Assembly: GCA_934101495.1 (NCBI GenBank)
Contig: CAKORG010000001.1
Coordinates: forward strand, 28,762 to 92,761
Length of the DNA stretch: 64,000 bases
From: an uncultured Bacilli bacterium
GTDB lineage: Bacteria > Bacillota_I > Bacilli_A > RF39 > UBA660
Reading direction: 5' to 3'
In this document: piece by piece, positions 51,857-60,342 of the stretch
Layout: each line of letters starts with the position of its first letter
How positions within the stretch are numbered: the first letter of the stretch is position 1
Made by a program: the position numbers and the translations under genes
Notes under the pieces: generated by a model
Seen by the model: the letters and a program-made list of their open reading frames with translations, nothing else
Told to the model about the DNA's origin: nothing
Database searches by the model: none

Positions 51857-54800
51857 TTATTTCCAAGATGGTCCGCCAATTACAGACTCACTTGTTTTAT
51901 CTATTTTATAATTTGACCATAATGTCCAGTATCCACTATTTCCAGTGTCATTTTCACGTCTTCCTGCATCATTAATTCTGGATGGCAGTACTGTAACTTC
52001 ACTACCGTTTTCATCAACTAATTTATCGATTAATTCACTATAACAATAAATGTTTTTGTATGTTTCACCATCTATTGTAGCATCGTAGCAGGTTAATGAG
52101 TTATTTATATATCCACCATTATTTTGGTTTTCTTTATTATAATTTGTTATCTTATTTATTATTTCTGGCGTAAGTTTAATGCTAAAGCCAAGAGTAGATC
52201 CATCAGTTTTTTTGTCATCATAAACCATTTCATTTATTTCTTCGATTTCACTAACAGTTAATGAGGCTTTCTTAGTTAACAATCTTAACGCTTCCATGCT
52301 ACTTGAAGTTATCCAGTTGTATCCACGGGTTCTATTTGCAGCATTTACATCTGTTGTTGTAATAGTCTTACTAATGATATTTAGTTCATCTAAATTAAAT
52401 ATACAGTTTACACATGTGATGTTACATAATGGACATTCCTTCCATGTACAATTATCACCTTCACAAACAAATTCACAGTTTGGACAATCTTTTGGTCTAC
52501 ATGTGTTTTCATAGTTACATACGTATTCACCACTAAATGCATCACTAGTACCTACACCTTTTACATAAGCTACACTTTTTTTCTCATTAGATTTACCAAA
52601 ATCAATTAATCTACCATTTTTATTATCAGAATCTAAAGCATCTGATGGTGTGTAAAATTCACCAAGATTTTCAATTATTAACTTGAAGTTTCCACCACCT
52701 ACAGAACTAGTTGATAATGGCAACTTATTTTTTAACTCTTCTAAATTAATCTTATCAAATGAGTAATCATCATATATTACAATAGAACCAGAAGGTGTTA
52801 CTTGATAAAATGCTGTCGGGGTTATATATTTTTGTTCTTTTGTTACTTCCTTCTTTACAAATGTTGCTTGAGAAACTTGTGGATTATCAGTTTCACACTT
52901 TTCATTATCACAAATTGTATAAGGTCTATCTTCAAAAACGTCGCTTCCGTATGAAGATTTGTAGTTGTATTTACCCATTCTACCTTCTTCGATTGAACCA
53001 TCTTTGTCAGGCACAGCACTGGATAAACATTCATACTTATCGTTTGTTGTTCCTTTACAGATTTTAATTGTTGATATATATTGTTCAAGACCATATTTTT
53101 CTAAATATGTTAATTCTTCTTTATGATTTCCAGTTATTAAATCTAGATATGGTGTATAAACATTATCGCTCGTATCACGTCTTTCATCATAATAGTATTT
53201 TAGTTTTTGAGCAAAAGCAAATTCATTGATCCATCCAGTTGTACAAGCATTGTAGTTACTTATTGCTTCTTTATAAGCTTTAAAACCATCACTAATAAGT
53301 TTTTTTCCACTTGCTTCTGCTGCATTTATCAATGTTTCTAGTTCTTCTTGAGATTCTGTATATCCACTTGGATTTGAACCAGTACATACTCCATCTGTTT
53401 TATCATTACATGAACCACTATTTCCAAAAGTAAAGGGTTTTTTAACCTCTTCAATTCCAACGTAACCTTCGCCTGTTGGCTCTTTAGGATTTAGCCCGAT
53501 ATATTCTCCAGTTGAAAACCAATAAGTATAAGTATCCTTATCACAACAAGTTTCTTGATCTGAAGCTATTTTCTTTCTTGCTTCAGCAGCCTTAATAATT
53601 AAATCTCTACCCTCAATCATTGATTTTTGAGCATCAATTATATTTTTAAGATACTGTTTTTTATCAATTCTGCTATCTTCGGTATCACCACCAGTATAAC
53701 ATGTTTTAGTTCCATTTATTTTACTCGTTAATTTAAAGTAACCACCACATTTAACATTTTGCACTATTGGATTAAGTTTTATTTCGGCATAATCTTCTTT
53801 ACAATAAACTTGACAATATGGATTTGAACTATCTACTCCATTATTATCTTCAGATAATTTATATGAATTATCTGCATCATCAACATTATCAATTATACAA
53901 GTTTTAACTTTTTTTGGTCCGTCAATTTTTACCGTAGCATCTTCTTCATTATAACTACATTCAGGAACACTTATTTCTGTATCACAAGTAACACTACATT
54001 TAATTGTTCCTTTCACTTCGCCTTTTAGATCGCCATTATTTTTTTGAACAACAAAAAATCTTTGTTCATTCGTCTTAGTTGACGCTAGTTTTGCTCCGAT
54101 GTATTCTAAAGTTGGGTCATTATAATTGTAAGTTATCGTATAATTAACAGATTTACAATTTTCGTCATCTTTTTTTCTTGTAACTTTAAATTGAAGTTCT
54201 ATTTTACCACTTTTAGTTTTCCCTTCAGCTTCAAATAATGTAAGTACATTAATATTTTCTAATGGTTGATATTCTTTTGTTTGTGGATTATATATTTCAA
54301 GATTTCCAAGAGTTATGTTGTTTTTTGCACAATCTTGACATGTTAGAGAGAAATTAGAAATTTTACCTTTTTCCGCATCAAATTGAGCAAACTCTATTGT
54401 TTGATGATAATATTCTTCAATCATTTCTCCGTTTATCTTTTTGTTTGTAGCACTGCCGGCAATAGTCTCACCTATTGTTGCTGTTGAAACATCACCTGTC
54501 ATTATTTCATAAGCCTTATCTAACCCTTTTTTAAATAATGAGTATGCTGCAGCTATTACATTACTGCCAGCTGAATTAGGCGATGTAACATTGAAATTGT
54601 ATCTGCTATCGTACCAACTTGCACCTTTTTTTTGCTTAATAAACTTTTCAGCATAACATTTCGCAAATGCGTCCCCAGTTCCTGTACAGTTTGTAGGACT
54701 AACTGCATTTATTTCTTTTATATTTAGCGTTGCCCATTCAATTGCTTTTGTGATATACGAAGAAGCCTTTCTGATTTTTGCAGCTCTCCCATTTGTATCT

Positions 54801-55273
54801 GAACCAATATCTTTTCCGAATCCATATACTCCCATTGTAAATGCACGAGTTGCAATACTTGTTGCCGTATAAAGATCACTACCTGAAACTGTGATTCCAC
54901 CTTCAGTTGTATAACTATTATTATATTGATTCTTTCCGTTTTTCATTATTTCAAGAAGCCCTAAGTCATAAGCCTTAACTTCTATAATTATGTTGCCACT
55001 TGCTAATATACGCTCAACTTTATAGCTATTTCCTTGTCTCCAATTAGGGTCTTCACAATAACTAACAAAATTTTCGCTTGTACTATCCACAGATGAGTAT
55101 ATAACTTCACTATGTGGCTTTGAATCGCCATAGCTAGATAATCCATTTACTGTAGCTGTTCCCGATTTACTTACTGTAAACGGGTCTCCTATTTCTAAAT
55201 TTTTAGCTTTTACATTAATACCTATAAAACACAATGTTAATAAAACAAATAATTTTTTCATATTCTTTTTCAT
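51857..55273 (-). CDS. Giant Cys-rich secreted protein of the pilus locus
   Basis: 1138 residues. Signal peptide (KKLFVLLTLCFIGINVKA), then a domain of about 270 residues that resembles thioester/Cys-type adhesin heads only in general layout, a beta-rich middle with many Cys, and a dense Cys cluster near 940-985 (CRPKDCPNCEFVCEGDNC and onwards). The tail has no LPxTG motif and no TM helix, so it may be held by the next-upstream TM-anchored protein, whose gene overlaps by 4 bp (ATGA). Good AGGAG ribosome site. Candidate adhesin or tip protein; this is inference. Confidence 0.75.
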   Translation of the reverse strand: MKKNMKKLFVLLTLCFIGINVKAKNLEIGDPFTVSKSGTATVNGLSSYGDSKPHSEVIYSSVDSTSENFVSYCEDPNWRQGNSYKVERILASGNIIIEVKAYDLGLLEIMKNGKNQYNNSYTTEGGITVSGSDLYTATSIATRAFTMGVYGFGKDIGSDTNGRAAKIRKASSYITKAIEWATLNIKEINAVSPTNCTGTGDAFAKCYAEKFIKQKKGASWYDSRYNFNVTSPNSAGSNVIAAAYSLFKKGLDKAYEIMTGDVSTATIGETIAGSATNKKINGEMIEEYYHQTIEFAQFDAEKGKISNFSLTCQDCAKNNITLGNLEIYNPQTKEYQPLENINVLTLFEAEGKTKSGKIELQFKVTRKKDDENCKSVNYTITYNYNDPTLEYIGAKLASTKTNEQRFFVVQKNNGDLKGEVKGTIKCSVTCDTEISVPECSYNEEDATVKIDGPKKVKTCIIDNVDDADNSYKLSEDNNGVDSSNPYCQVYCKEDYAEIKLNPIVQNVKCGGYFKLTSKINGTKTCYTGGDTEDSRIDKKQYLKNIIDAQKSMIEGRDLIIKAAEARKKIASDQETCCDKDTYTYWFSTGEYIGLNPKEPTGEGYVGIEEVKKPFTFGNSGSCNDKTDGVCTGSNPSGYTESQEELETLINAAEASGKKLISDGFKAYKEAISNYNACTTGWINEFAFAQKLKYYYDERRDTSDNVYTPYLDLITGNHKEELTYLEKYGLEQYISTIKICKGTTNDKYECLSSAVPDKDGSIEEGRMGKYNYKSSYGSDVFEDRPYTICDNEKCETDNPQVSQATFVKKEVTKEQKYITPTAFYQVTPSGSIVIYDDYSFDKINLEELKNKLPLSTSSVGGGNFKLIIENLGEFYTPSDALDSDNKNGRLIDFGKSNEKKSVAYVKGVGTSDAFSGEYVCNYENTCRPKDCPNCEFVCEGDNCTWKECPLCNITCVNCIFNLDELNIISKTITTTDVNAANRTRGYNWITSSSMEALRLLTKKASLTVSEIEEINEMVYDDKKTDGSTLGFSIKLTPEIINKITNYNKENQNNGGYINNSLTCYDATIDGETYKNIYCYSELIDKLVDENGSEVTVLPSRINDAGRRENDTGNSGYWTLWSNYKIDKTSESVIGGPSWK

Positions 55274-56031
55274 ATTATACTTCTCCTACGTTTCTTTATT
55301 ATTATAAAAGTTGTTCCTCCAATTGCGACAACCAATATTACTCCCCCGATGATAAATGGGATTTTGTGTTCAGCAATAAACGCTTGAACTTTTTTATACC
55401 ATTTTTCATTTTGATTTTTTTGCTCATCTTCTTTTATTTTCTTTTCAGTTTCTTCATTCATCCTTTTAGCAAATGAGTTGAAATCTACTTTTTCATATGT
55501 TACATATCTTTGACATAAATAATATTCACTAAAATTATTACAGATGCTATAATCGGAATATTCATTAAATCTTGGTAACTTTTGACTAATAGTTTTTAAA
55601 AGTGTACCATCACATTCTGTTTCACTTGATGCATATACTTTAATTGTATAAGTAACTAAATCATTGATTTCATGCCAGTCAAATGAAATATTGCCGTCTT
55701 TTGCATCTTTGTATTGATATACAGTCCTATCATCATTGTAATCGTTTGTAACTTCAACATACATATTTTCAGTTAGATTCAAAATGTTTACTTGAATATA
55801 TTCTGTTGTTGCTACATAACTATCTTCATATTCTGTGCCTACCAAAGCATCTGGAATGCTATATTCGCTTTTGTCAAGTATTCTTTCTTTAATTTCATAA
55901 TTTGCTTTGACATTCACTATCTCACTATTTAGCTTGGCTTTTTCTTCATATCCACAAGTGGCTGCATTTACATTTCCAAGTAAAAACAATGAAGAAAAAG
56001 CAATAATTGCAGATTTTGTTAAACTATGCAT
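55270..56031 (-). CDS. Secreted protein with C-terminal TM anchor, first gene of the locus
   Basis: About 253 residues. Signal peptide (SAIIAFSSLFLLGNVNA), an outside domain of about 170 residues with four Cys, a coiled charged stretch (NEETEKKIKEDEQKNQNEKW), and a C-terminal TM helix (IPFIIGGVILVVAIGGTTFI) with basic KKRRRS stop. This is the plan of a sortase-less anchored surface protein. A GTG at 56040 is possible, but the ATG at 56031 has better spacing from AGGTAGGTGG. Promoter at 56054-56082. Confidence 0.75.
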   Translation of the reverse strand: MHSLTKSAIIAFSSLFLLGNVNAATCGYEEKAKLNSEIVNVKANYEIKERILDKSEYSIPDALVGTEYEDSYVATTEYIQVNILNLTENMYVEVTNDYNDDRTVYQYKDAKDGNISFDWHEINDLVTYTIKVYASSETECDGTLLKTISQKLPRFNEYSDYSICNNFSEYYLCQRYVTYEKVDFNSFAKRMNEETEKKIKEDEQKNQNEKWYKKVQAFIAEHKIPFIIGGVILVVAIGGTTFIIIKKRRRSII

Positions 56032-56053
56032 TATGCCCACCTACCTATGATTT

Positions 56054-56082
56054 AGTTTACCATAATATTTAATTTTTTTCAA
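56054..56082 (-). promoter_or_regulatory. Main promoter of the pilus locus
   Basis: Minus strand -35 TTGAAA (56077-56082), 17-bp spacer ending TGG, -10 TAAACT (56054-56059). It is the only promoter found before the first ten kilobases of the run. Confidence 0.65.
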
Positions 56083-56089
56083 TTCTAAA

Positions 56090-56118
56090 TTGATAATAAA
56101 TGATAAATATGCTATATT
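56090..56118 (+). promoter_or_regulatory. Promoter of the metallophosphoesterase-like gene
   Basis: -35 TTGATA (56090-56095), 17-bp spacer ending TGC, -10 TATATT (56113-56118). Its -35 is 8 bp from that of the divergent pilus-locus promoter. Confidence 0.65.
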
Positions 56119-56143
56119 TATATTGTAGAAATCGGGGTATATA

Positions 56144-56953
56144 ATGAAAAAAATTTTTTTAATAATCTTTGTTTTTGTAATAAGTATTGTATTATACGGC
56201 TTTTTTATTAACACAAATAGTTTTAAAATTGTTTCTAAAAATATAAATATAGAGTCTATTGAAGACTCATTTGATGGTTTCAAAATACTACAACTATCTG
56301 ATTTTCTAATAAAAAGCAAAAAAGATTTTGACAGAATTGAACAAATTTCTTTAAAAGTTAATGATTTAAAACCTGATATTATAGTATTTAATGGTGACTT
56401 ATTATATAAGAAAAATAGTTTAAGTAATGACGACATTAATAAATTAATAGGTATTTTAAAAAATATGGATTGTACTTTGTATAAATATGCCGTTATTGGT
56501 GATAATGATGACATAAATGAGTATAGTGAAATAATGAATAAAGCTGATTTTAAAATATTAGATAACGAATCTAGTTATATATTCTACAAAGATGTAAAAC
56601 CAATTAAAATAACTGGTTTATCAAATTTAGATAATATTAGTAAAGCTATAAACATGGATGATAATTTAGATACAACACTTAATGTAGTTATTACACATTA
56701 TCCAGATTATTTTGAAACTTTAAAAAACGAAGATATTGACATTGTATTTGCCGGGCATTCATTAAACGGACAAGTGGTTTTACCATTTTATGGTGGTATT
56801 ATTAAAAATAGTGAGGCTAAGAAATATGTTTATGGTAGTTATGAAGAAAACAATTCCAAATTATTTATTTCGGGGGGAGTCGGAACCAATAAAATAAATT
56901 TTAGATTATTTAATAAGCCAGAAATAAATATCTATAAATTAAAAAAACAATAA
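56144..56953 (+). CDS. Metallophosphoesterase-like protein with eroded active site
   Basis: 269 residues. One N-terminal TM helix (IFLIIFVFVISIVLYGFF), then a calcineurin-like fold. It follows YkuE-type membrane phosphoesterases, but the metal motifs are altered: LSDLH is LSDFL (51-55), GNHD is GDND (119-122) and GHTHGGQ is GHSLNGQ. FNGDLL and THYPD are kept. At least three ligands are lost, so hydrolysis is doubtful and a binding role is possible. CGGGG-like ribosome site. Divergent from the pilus locus, with adjacent promoters. Confidence 0.75.
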   Translation: MKKIFLIIFVFVISIVLYGFFINTNSFKIVSKNINIESIEDSFDGFKILQLSDFLIKSKKDFDRIEQISLKVNDLKPDIIVFNGDLLYKKNSLSNDDINKLIGILKNMDCTLYKYAVIGDNDDINEYSEIMNKADFKILDNESSYIFYKDVKPIKITGLSNLDNISKAINMDDNLDTTLNVVITHYPDYFETLKNEDIDIVFAGHSLNGQVVLPFYGGIIKNSEAKKYVYGSYEENNSKLFISGGVGTNKINFRLFNKPEINIYKLKKQ

Positions 56954-56980
56954 TCGTTAAGAAAAACAATTATTGTTTTT
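56944..56980. terminator. Bidirectional terminator between the phosphoesterase-like gene and the three-gene cassette
   Basis: Stem AACAATAAT / ATTATTGTT (56946-56954 and 56969-56977) with A run on the left and T run on the right, between convergent genes. Confidence 0.8.
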
Positions 56981-56981
56981 T

Positions 56982-57269
56982 TTACAAATATTTCACCATT
57001 TTAAAGTTTGCATTTAATTTTTCTACTAATTCTGCCTTATCATATTTTGAAAAACTTTCTTCAAAATTACTTGCGTCCATTAAGAACATATCTGGATAAT
57101 TTATAAATATTTCTTTATAAGTTTCAATACCTAAATTTTTTAAATATTCTAAATTTACCTTTACTAGATTTTCATGTTCTCCGATTACTTTTTTCATCTT
57201 TTCTGGAGTGTTATTTTCATACTCACTAATATCACTATCTAAAAAACCATATTCTTTTAAAAAACTCAT
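56982..57269 (-). CDS. Small helical protein, last of a three-gene cassette
   Basis: 95 residues, all helical. Contains a repeated pattern of about 35 residues: LKEYGFLDSDISEYENNTPE then LKNLGIETYKEIFINYPDMF, a form that recalls mTERF-like helical repeats (leading LGI..., then NYP...). Start overlaps the gene before it (ATGA at 57266-57269). No family claimed. Confidence 0.65.
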   Translation of the reverse strand: MSFLKEYGFLDSDISEYENNTPEKMKKVIGEHENLVKVNLEYLKNLGIETYKEIFINYPDMFLMDASNFEESFSKYDKAELVEKLNANFKMVKYL

Positions 57270-57934
57270 GCTACTCTCCCTTTTACTTCTTCTTTATTTG
57301 CTTCTAGAATTTCATCTATACTTGATGCTAAATAATCTAAATTATCAGTATCACTATATGCTTTAAAAGCTTCTATTAGTGATTCTCTTATTCCTAAACC
57401 TTGTTTTTCAATTTTGGCTAGATTTTCATATACTTCATTTTTTTTATCTTCCATAGCAAAAGTTTCCATAACTCTATCAGCTAGTTCTTTTAGTTCTGCA
57501 TCAATCACACTGGGAGTTTTATCAACTTCTTTTCCACTATTTTGTATAACATAGTTATATCCTCTTTCACTAAATAGAAATGATTGATATTTTCCTTTTT
57601 CACTTTTATATGGAATACCTAAATGTTCAAGTTCACCTATTCTTTTAATAACTTTATCAACATCTTGTTTTAAAAATGATGGTGATTGAACATAAGCTTC
57701 TAGAAAGCCCAAATCTTTAGCTCTTAGGACTGCTTTTTTTAAAGTTTCAGGTTCTATACTTAAAACTATCCAATCACTTGGTTTTAAGTTTATACCATAT
57801 TCTTCTAGCATGTCTATGTTTTCAACATTAGCAAGTTCTAGTGAAAATATAAACTTTTCTGGATGTTCTTTATTTATATCAACTCCATTTATTAATCTTT
57901 CGTATATACTTTTTATTTTTTCGAACGATTTCAT
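57266..57934 (-). CDS. Helical protein of unknown function, middle of the cassette
   Basis: 222 residues, helical, acidic. Segments MLEEYGINLKPSDWIVLSIE and LKKAVLRAKDLGFLEAYVQS carry the same short helical-repeat pattern as the flanking genes. No TM or catalytic motif. It ends in TGA, showing that TGA is a stop in this genome. Starts 14 bp after the 423-residue gene ends. Confidence 0.65.
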   Translation of the reverse strand: MKSFEKIKSIYERLINGVDINKEHPEKFIFSLELANVENIDMLEEYGINLKPSDWIVLSIEPETLKKAVLRAKDLGFLEAYVQSPSFLKQDVDKVIKRIGELEHLGIPYKSEKGKYQSFLFSERGYNYVIQNSGKEVDKTPSVIDAELKELADRVMETFAMEDKKNEVYENLAKIEKQGLGIRESLIEAFKAYSDTDNLDYLASSIDEILEANKEEVKGRVA

Positions 57935-57948
57935 TTATATACTCCTTT

Positions 57949-59220
57949 CTAATAAGCCATTAATGGAACCTTTTTAGGATCTAGCCCACTTATTTGTAAT
58001 ACATTTATTGTATTATTTAAACCTTTCAAATCGTATTTTACTAAAATACTTGGCATTAAACTGATATCACGAGCTTCTTTACCAATGTTTATTAACTTTT
58101 CTAGTTTTTCTTTTAATTCTTTATCATAAAGAACTTCTGGATTCTCTTTTATAATATCAAGTGATATTTTGTATTCTTTCAAAGCACCAATATTCGTTTT
58201 AATTAATTCTTCATCATAATTTGCAAGTATTTTTTCTAATTGTTCATCTGTTAATAAACTATCATTTACTTTTAAAGATGTTAAAATTTCAGTTAATTTT
58301 TCTTTTTCTGTTTTTTCTTTTCCAACACTTACTTCTGATTGATTTTCATTAAATAATGGTTTTACTTCATCATTTGTTTCTTCAGCAACTGTTTCAACTT
58401 CTGGAATATTATTTTCTGTTATTACTTTATCAAAAATATCTTCCAAGGCAGATGGTGCTTCTAAGCTTGCTTCAACTTCTGGAGCAGTTTCTTCAACTTT
58501 TTTTACTTCTTCTTTGTTTTCTGCTTGTGATTCCTTTTTGGCTTCCACTAAAACATCTGTTATTGTTTTTCTGCTTGCTTTATCCCTGCTTTTGTAAATG
58601 CCATCATATTCATAAAGTGCATCTTCTGGGAACATTAAAATTTTAGCTGCTTCTCTTTGTTCATCTTCGTTAAATTCAAACTTTTCAAGTAAACTTGTAA
58701 TTGCATCTCTAGTAATATTGATATTGCCTTCTAAAGCTAGGTTAAAGTATTCATTTAGTTTTGCTTGATTACTTAGTGCTTCATCTTTTCTAATACCTAG
58801 TTCTTCTACTTTAGTTATAGCATTGTTCATTTCTGTTTCAACATTTTCAAGTTCTTCACTAGCTAATTTGTTTTCTGCTACTACTTTTTCAATTGTTGAT
58901 GGTAACATTTTATTTACCTTGTCATTTATTGAAGCTGGGTCAAAATCTATTTGTAAACGATCTAAAACATTAGCAAAATCATCTCTATTTATATTACTAA
59001 GTAGAGATATTAGTTTATTTCCTTCTTCTTGAAGTGTTTCTTCTTCTTTAGTTAGTTTAGCAATTTTTTCAAGTAGAACTTCTTTTTCATTTTTGGTTCT
59101 TTCACCAGTTTCAATTGCTTCTTCTCTTTCTTTATTCATTTTAACTAGTATTACACTATCTTCACCACGAAGATTATATAGTTTGTCTAGTAATGTCTTT
59201 ACTTCATTTGATATTTTCAT
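57949..59220 (-). CDS. Coiled-coil protein with C-terminal helical repeats, first of the cassette
   Basis: 423 residues. An N-terminal coiled coil (about 1-160, EIAKLTKEEETLQEEGNKLI in the middle), a charged linker of about 80 residues, then at 310-423 a run of short helical repeats (LGALKEYKISLDIIKENPEV, ARDISLMPSILVKYDLKGLN). Cytoplasmic; no signal peptide. Promoter at 59247-59275. A scaffold or nucleic-acid-binding role would fit the shape, but nothing proves it. Confidence 0.7.
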   Translation of the reverse strand: MKISNEVKTLLDKLYNLRGEDSVILVKMNKEREEAIETGERTKNEKEVLLEKIAKLTKEEETLQEEGNKLISLLSNINRDDFANVLDRLQIDFDPASINDKVNKMLPSTIEKVVAENKLASEELENVETEMNNAITKVEELGIRKDEALSNQAKLNEYFNLALEGNINITRDAITSLLEKFEFNEDEQREAAKILMFPEDALYEYDGIYKSRDKASRKTITDVLVEAKKESQAENKEEVKKVEETAPEVEASLEAPSALEDIFDKVITENNIPEVETVAEETNDEVKPLFNENQSEVSVGKEKTEKEKLTEILTSLKVNDSLLTDEQLEKILANYDEELIKTNIGALKEYKISLDIIKENPEVLYDKELKEKLEKLINIGKEARDISLMPSILVKYDLKGLNNTINVLQISGLDPKKVPLMAY

Positions 59221-59246
59221 TTAATCACGCCCTTTATTATGAATAA

Positions 59247-59275
59247 ATTATAGCAAATAATTTTTAAGTTGTAAA
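59247..59275 (-). promoter_or_regulatory. Promoter of the three-gene cassette
   Basis: Minus strand -35 TTTACA (59270-59275), 17-bp spacer ending TGC, -10 TATAAT (59247-59252). Confidence 0.7.
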
Positions 59276-59317
59276 GCTATTTTTTAGGACACATTAAAAC
59301 TCGGAATTTGTGCGAGC

Positions 59318-59900
59318 TTATCTTGACCTAGGACTTTCTTCATAATGAACCATTCCAAATTCATCATAAGTCATTATATAATTACTCTTATAAAAATACT
59401 ATCCAATATGTTTTACTAAATTTTTCAATCTCTTCTTCAGTCATATTTTTTATGATGCTATCTAAAGCATATGTTGTGACTGCGAAGCCTTCGGGATTTT
59501 GGACTGGTATAAAGTCTTGTTTTAAATACATTTTAGTAGCATCAATATTATCGTTCCATGCTGTTACTTCGATGTATTTTACTTACGAATTTTTATATTC
59601 TTCAATTAATTTACTAGCAATTTTATTACCACGATATTCTTCTATAATGTATAATGCATCTAATTTAGCTGTTTTTTCTTTAACAAGAATATCTTTCAGT
59701 TACATATCCATATATATCCTAGTACTTTATTATTTATAAATGCTATATATATAACTAAGTTTTCATTTAATTTATTATAATAATATAATATTACTTTTTA
59801 AATTTTCATCATATTTTGTTTCATCATTTATTAGTTTTGTTAATAAATCATTACAAACACTAGCATTTTCTTGGTCATATTTTTTTATTTCTATATTCAT
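59318..59900 (-). pseudogene. GNAT-family acetyltransferase pseudogene
   Basis: Starts at an ATG (59898-59900), MNIEIKKYDQENASVCND, then loses frame. Readable in other phases: NKLNENLVIYIAFINNKVLG, ALYIIEEYRGNKIASKLIEE (the acetyl-CoA site), an in-frame TAA, VKYIEVTAWNDNIDATKMYL, and MTYDEFGMVHYEE near the end. At least three frameshifts and one stop; sequence drift between pieces is low, so inactivation looks recent. Sequencing error cannot be excluded but would need several independent errors. Confidence 0.85.
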
Positions 59901-59931
59901 ATTAAATCACAATTTAATTATAACAGACTTT

Positions 59932-59960
59932 AAAAAAAGAAAATAATTTCTTTATTTTCT
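59932..59960 (-). terminator. Terminator of the 59963-60322 gene
   Basis: Stem AGAAAATAA / TTATTTTCT (59938-59946 and 59952-59960) with a T run on the minus strand. Confidence 0.8.
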
Positions 59961-59962
59961 CT

Positions 59963-60322
59963 TTAGTCTTTTAAGATAACTATCTTTTTAACATTAGCTA
60001 ACTTTGCAGGATCACTTGGCATTATTACATCTTCTGCTGTTATAGATACTTGTTGATTTACTTTTAATTTATCTAATGTAACTTCTTTATTTTCATATAT
60101 TATTTTAGTTTTGTCATCTATTTCGAATTCGTATTCTATAACATTATCTTTGTCTTTTTTTTCAACTAAAATAGTATATTTATTATCTCTAGATACAACA
60201 TCTTTAATTGTAGCTTCAAAAACAAGATCTTTTTCTTTGGTTACGCTTTTGTATATTCCAAATCCCACTCCTATTAAAACAATTACTACAGCAATTATTT
60301 TTAATAATAAAGTATTTTTCAT
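59963..60322 (-). CDS. Small exported protein with OB-like domain
   Basis: About 119 residues. N-terminal TM/signal segment (LLLKIIAVVIVLIGVGFGIY), then a single beta-rich domain (FEATIKDVVSRDNKYTILVE, KLKVNQQVSITAEDV) of OB-fold style. No lipobox. The frame opens at 60346; the ATG at 60322 follows AGGAGG and begins the signal segment. Last gene of the superoxide-reductase/zincin run. Function unknown. Confidence 0.7.
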   Translation of the reverse strand: MKNTLLLKIIAVVIVLIGVGFGIYKSVTKEKDLVFEATIKDVVSRDNKYTILVEKKDKDNVIEYEFEIDDKTKIIYENKEVTLDKLKVNQQVSITAEDVIMPSDPAKLANVKKIVILKD

Positions 60323-60342
60323 TTGACCTCCTTTCTTTTTTA

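Noticed and set aside
58356..58646. Leu-rich plus-strand frame opposite the coiled-coil gene
   Set aside because: Complement of Glu/Lys-rich codons; no start signals. Shadow.
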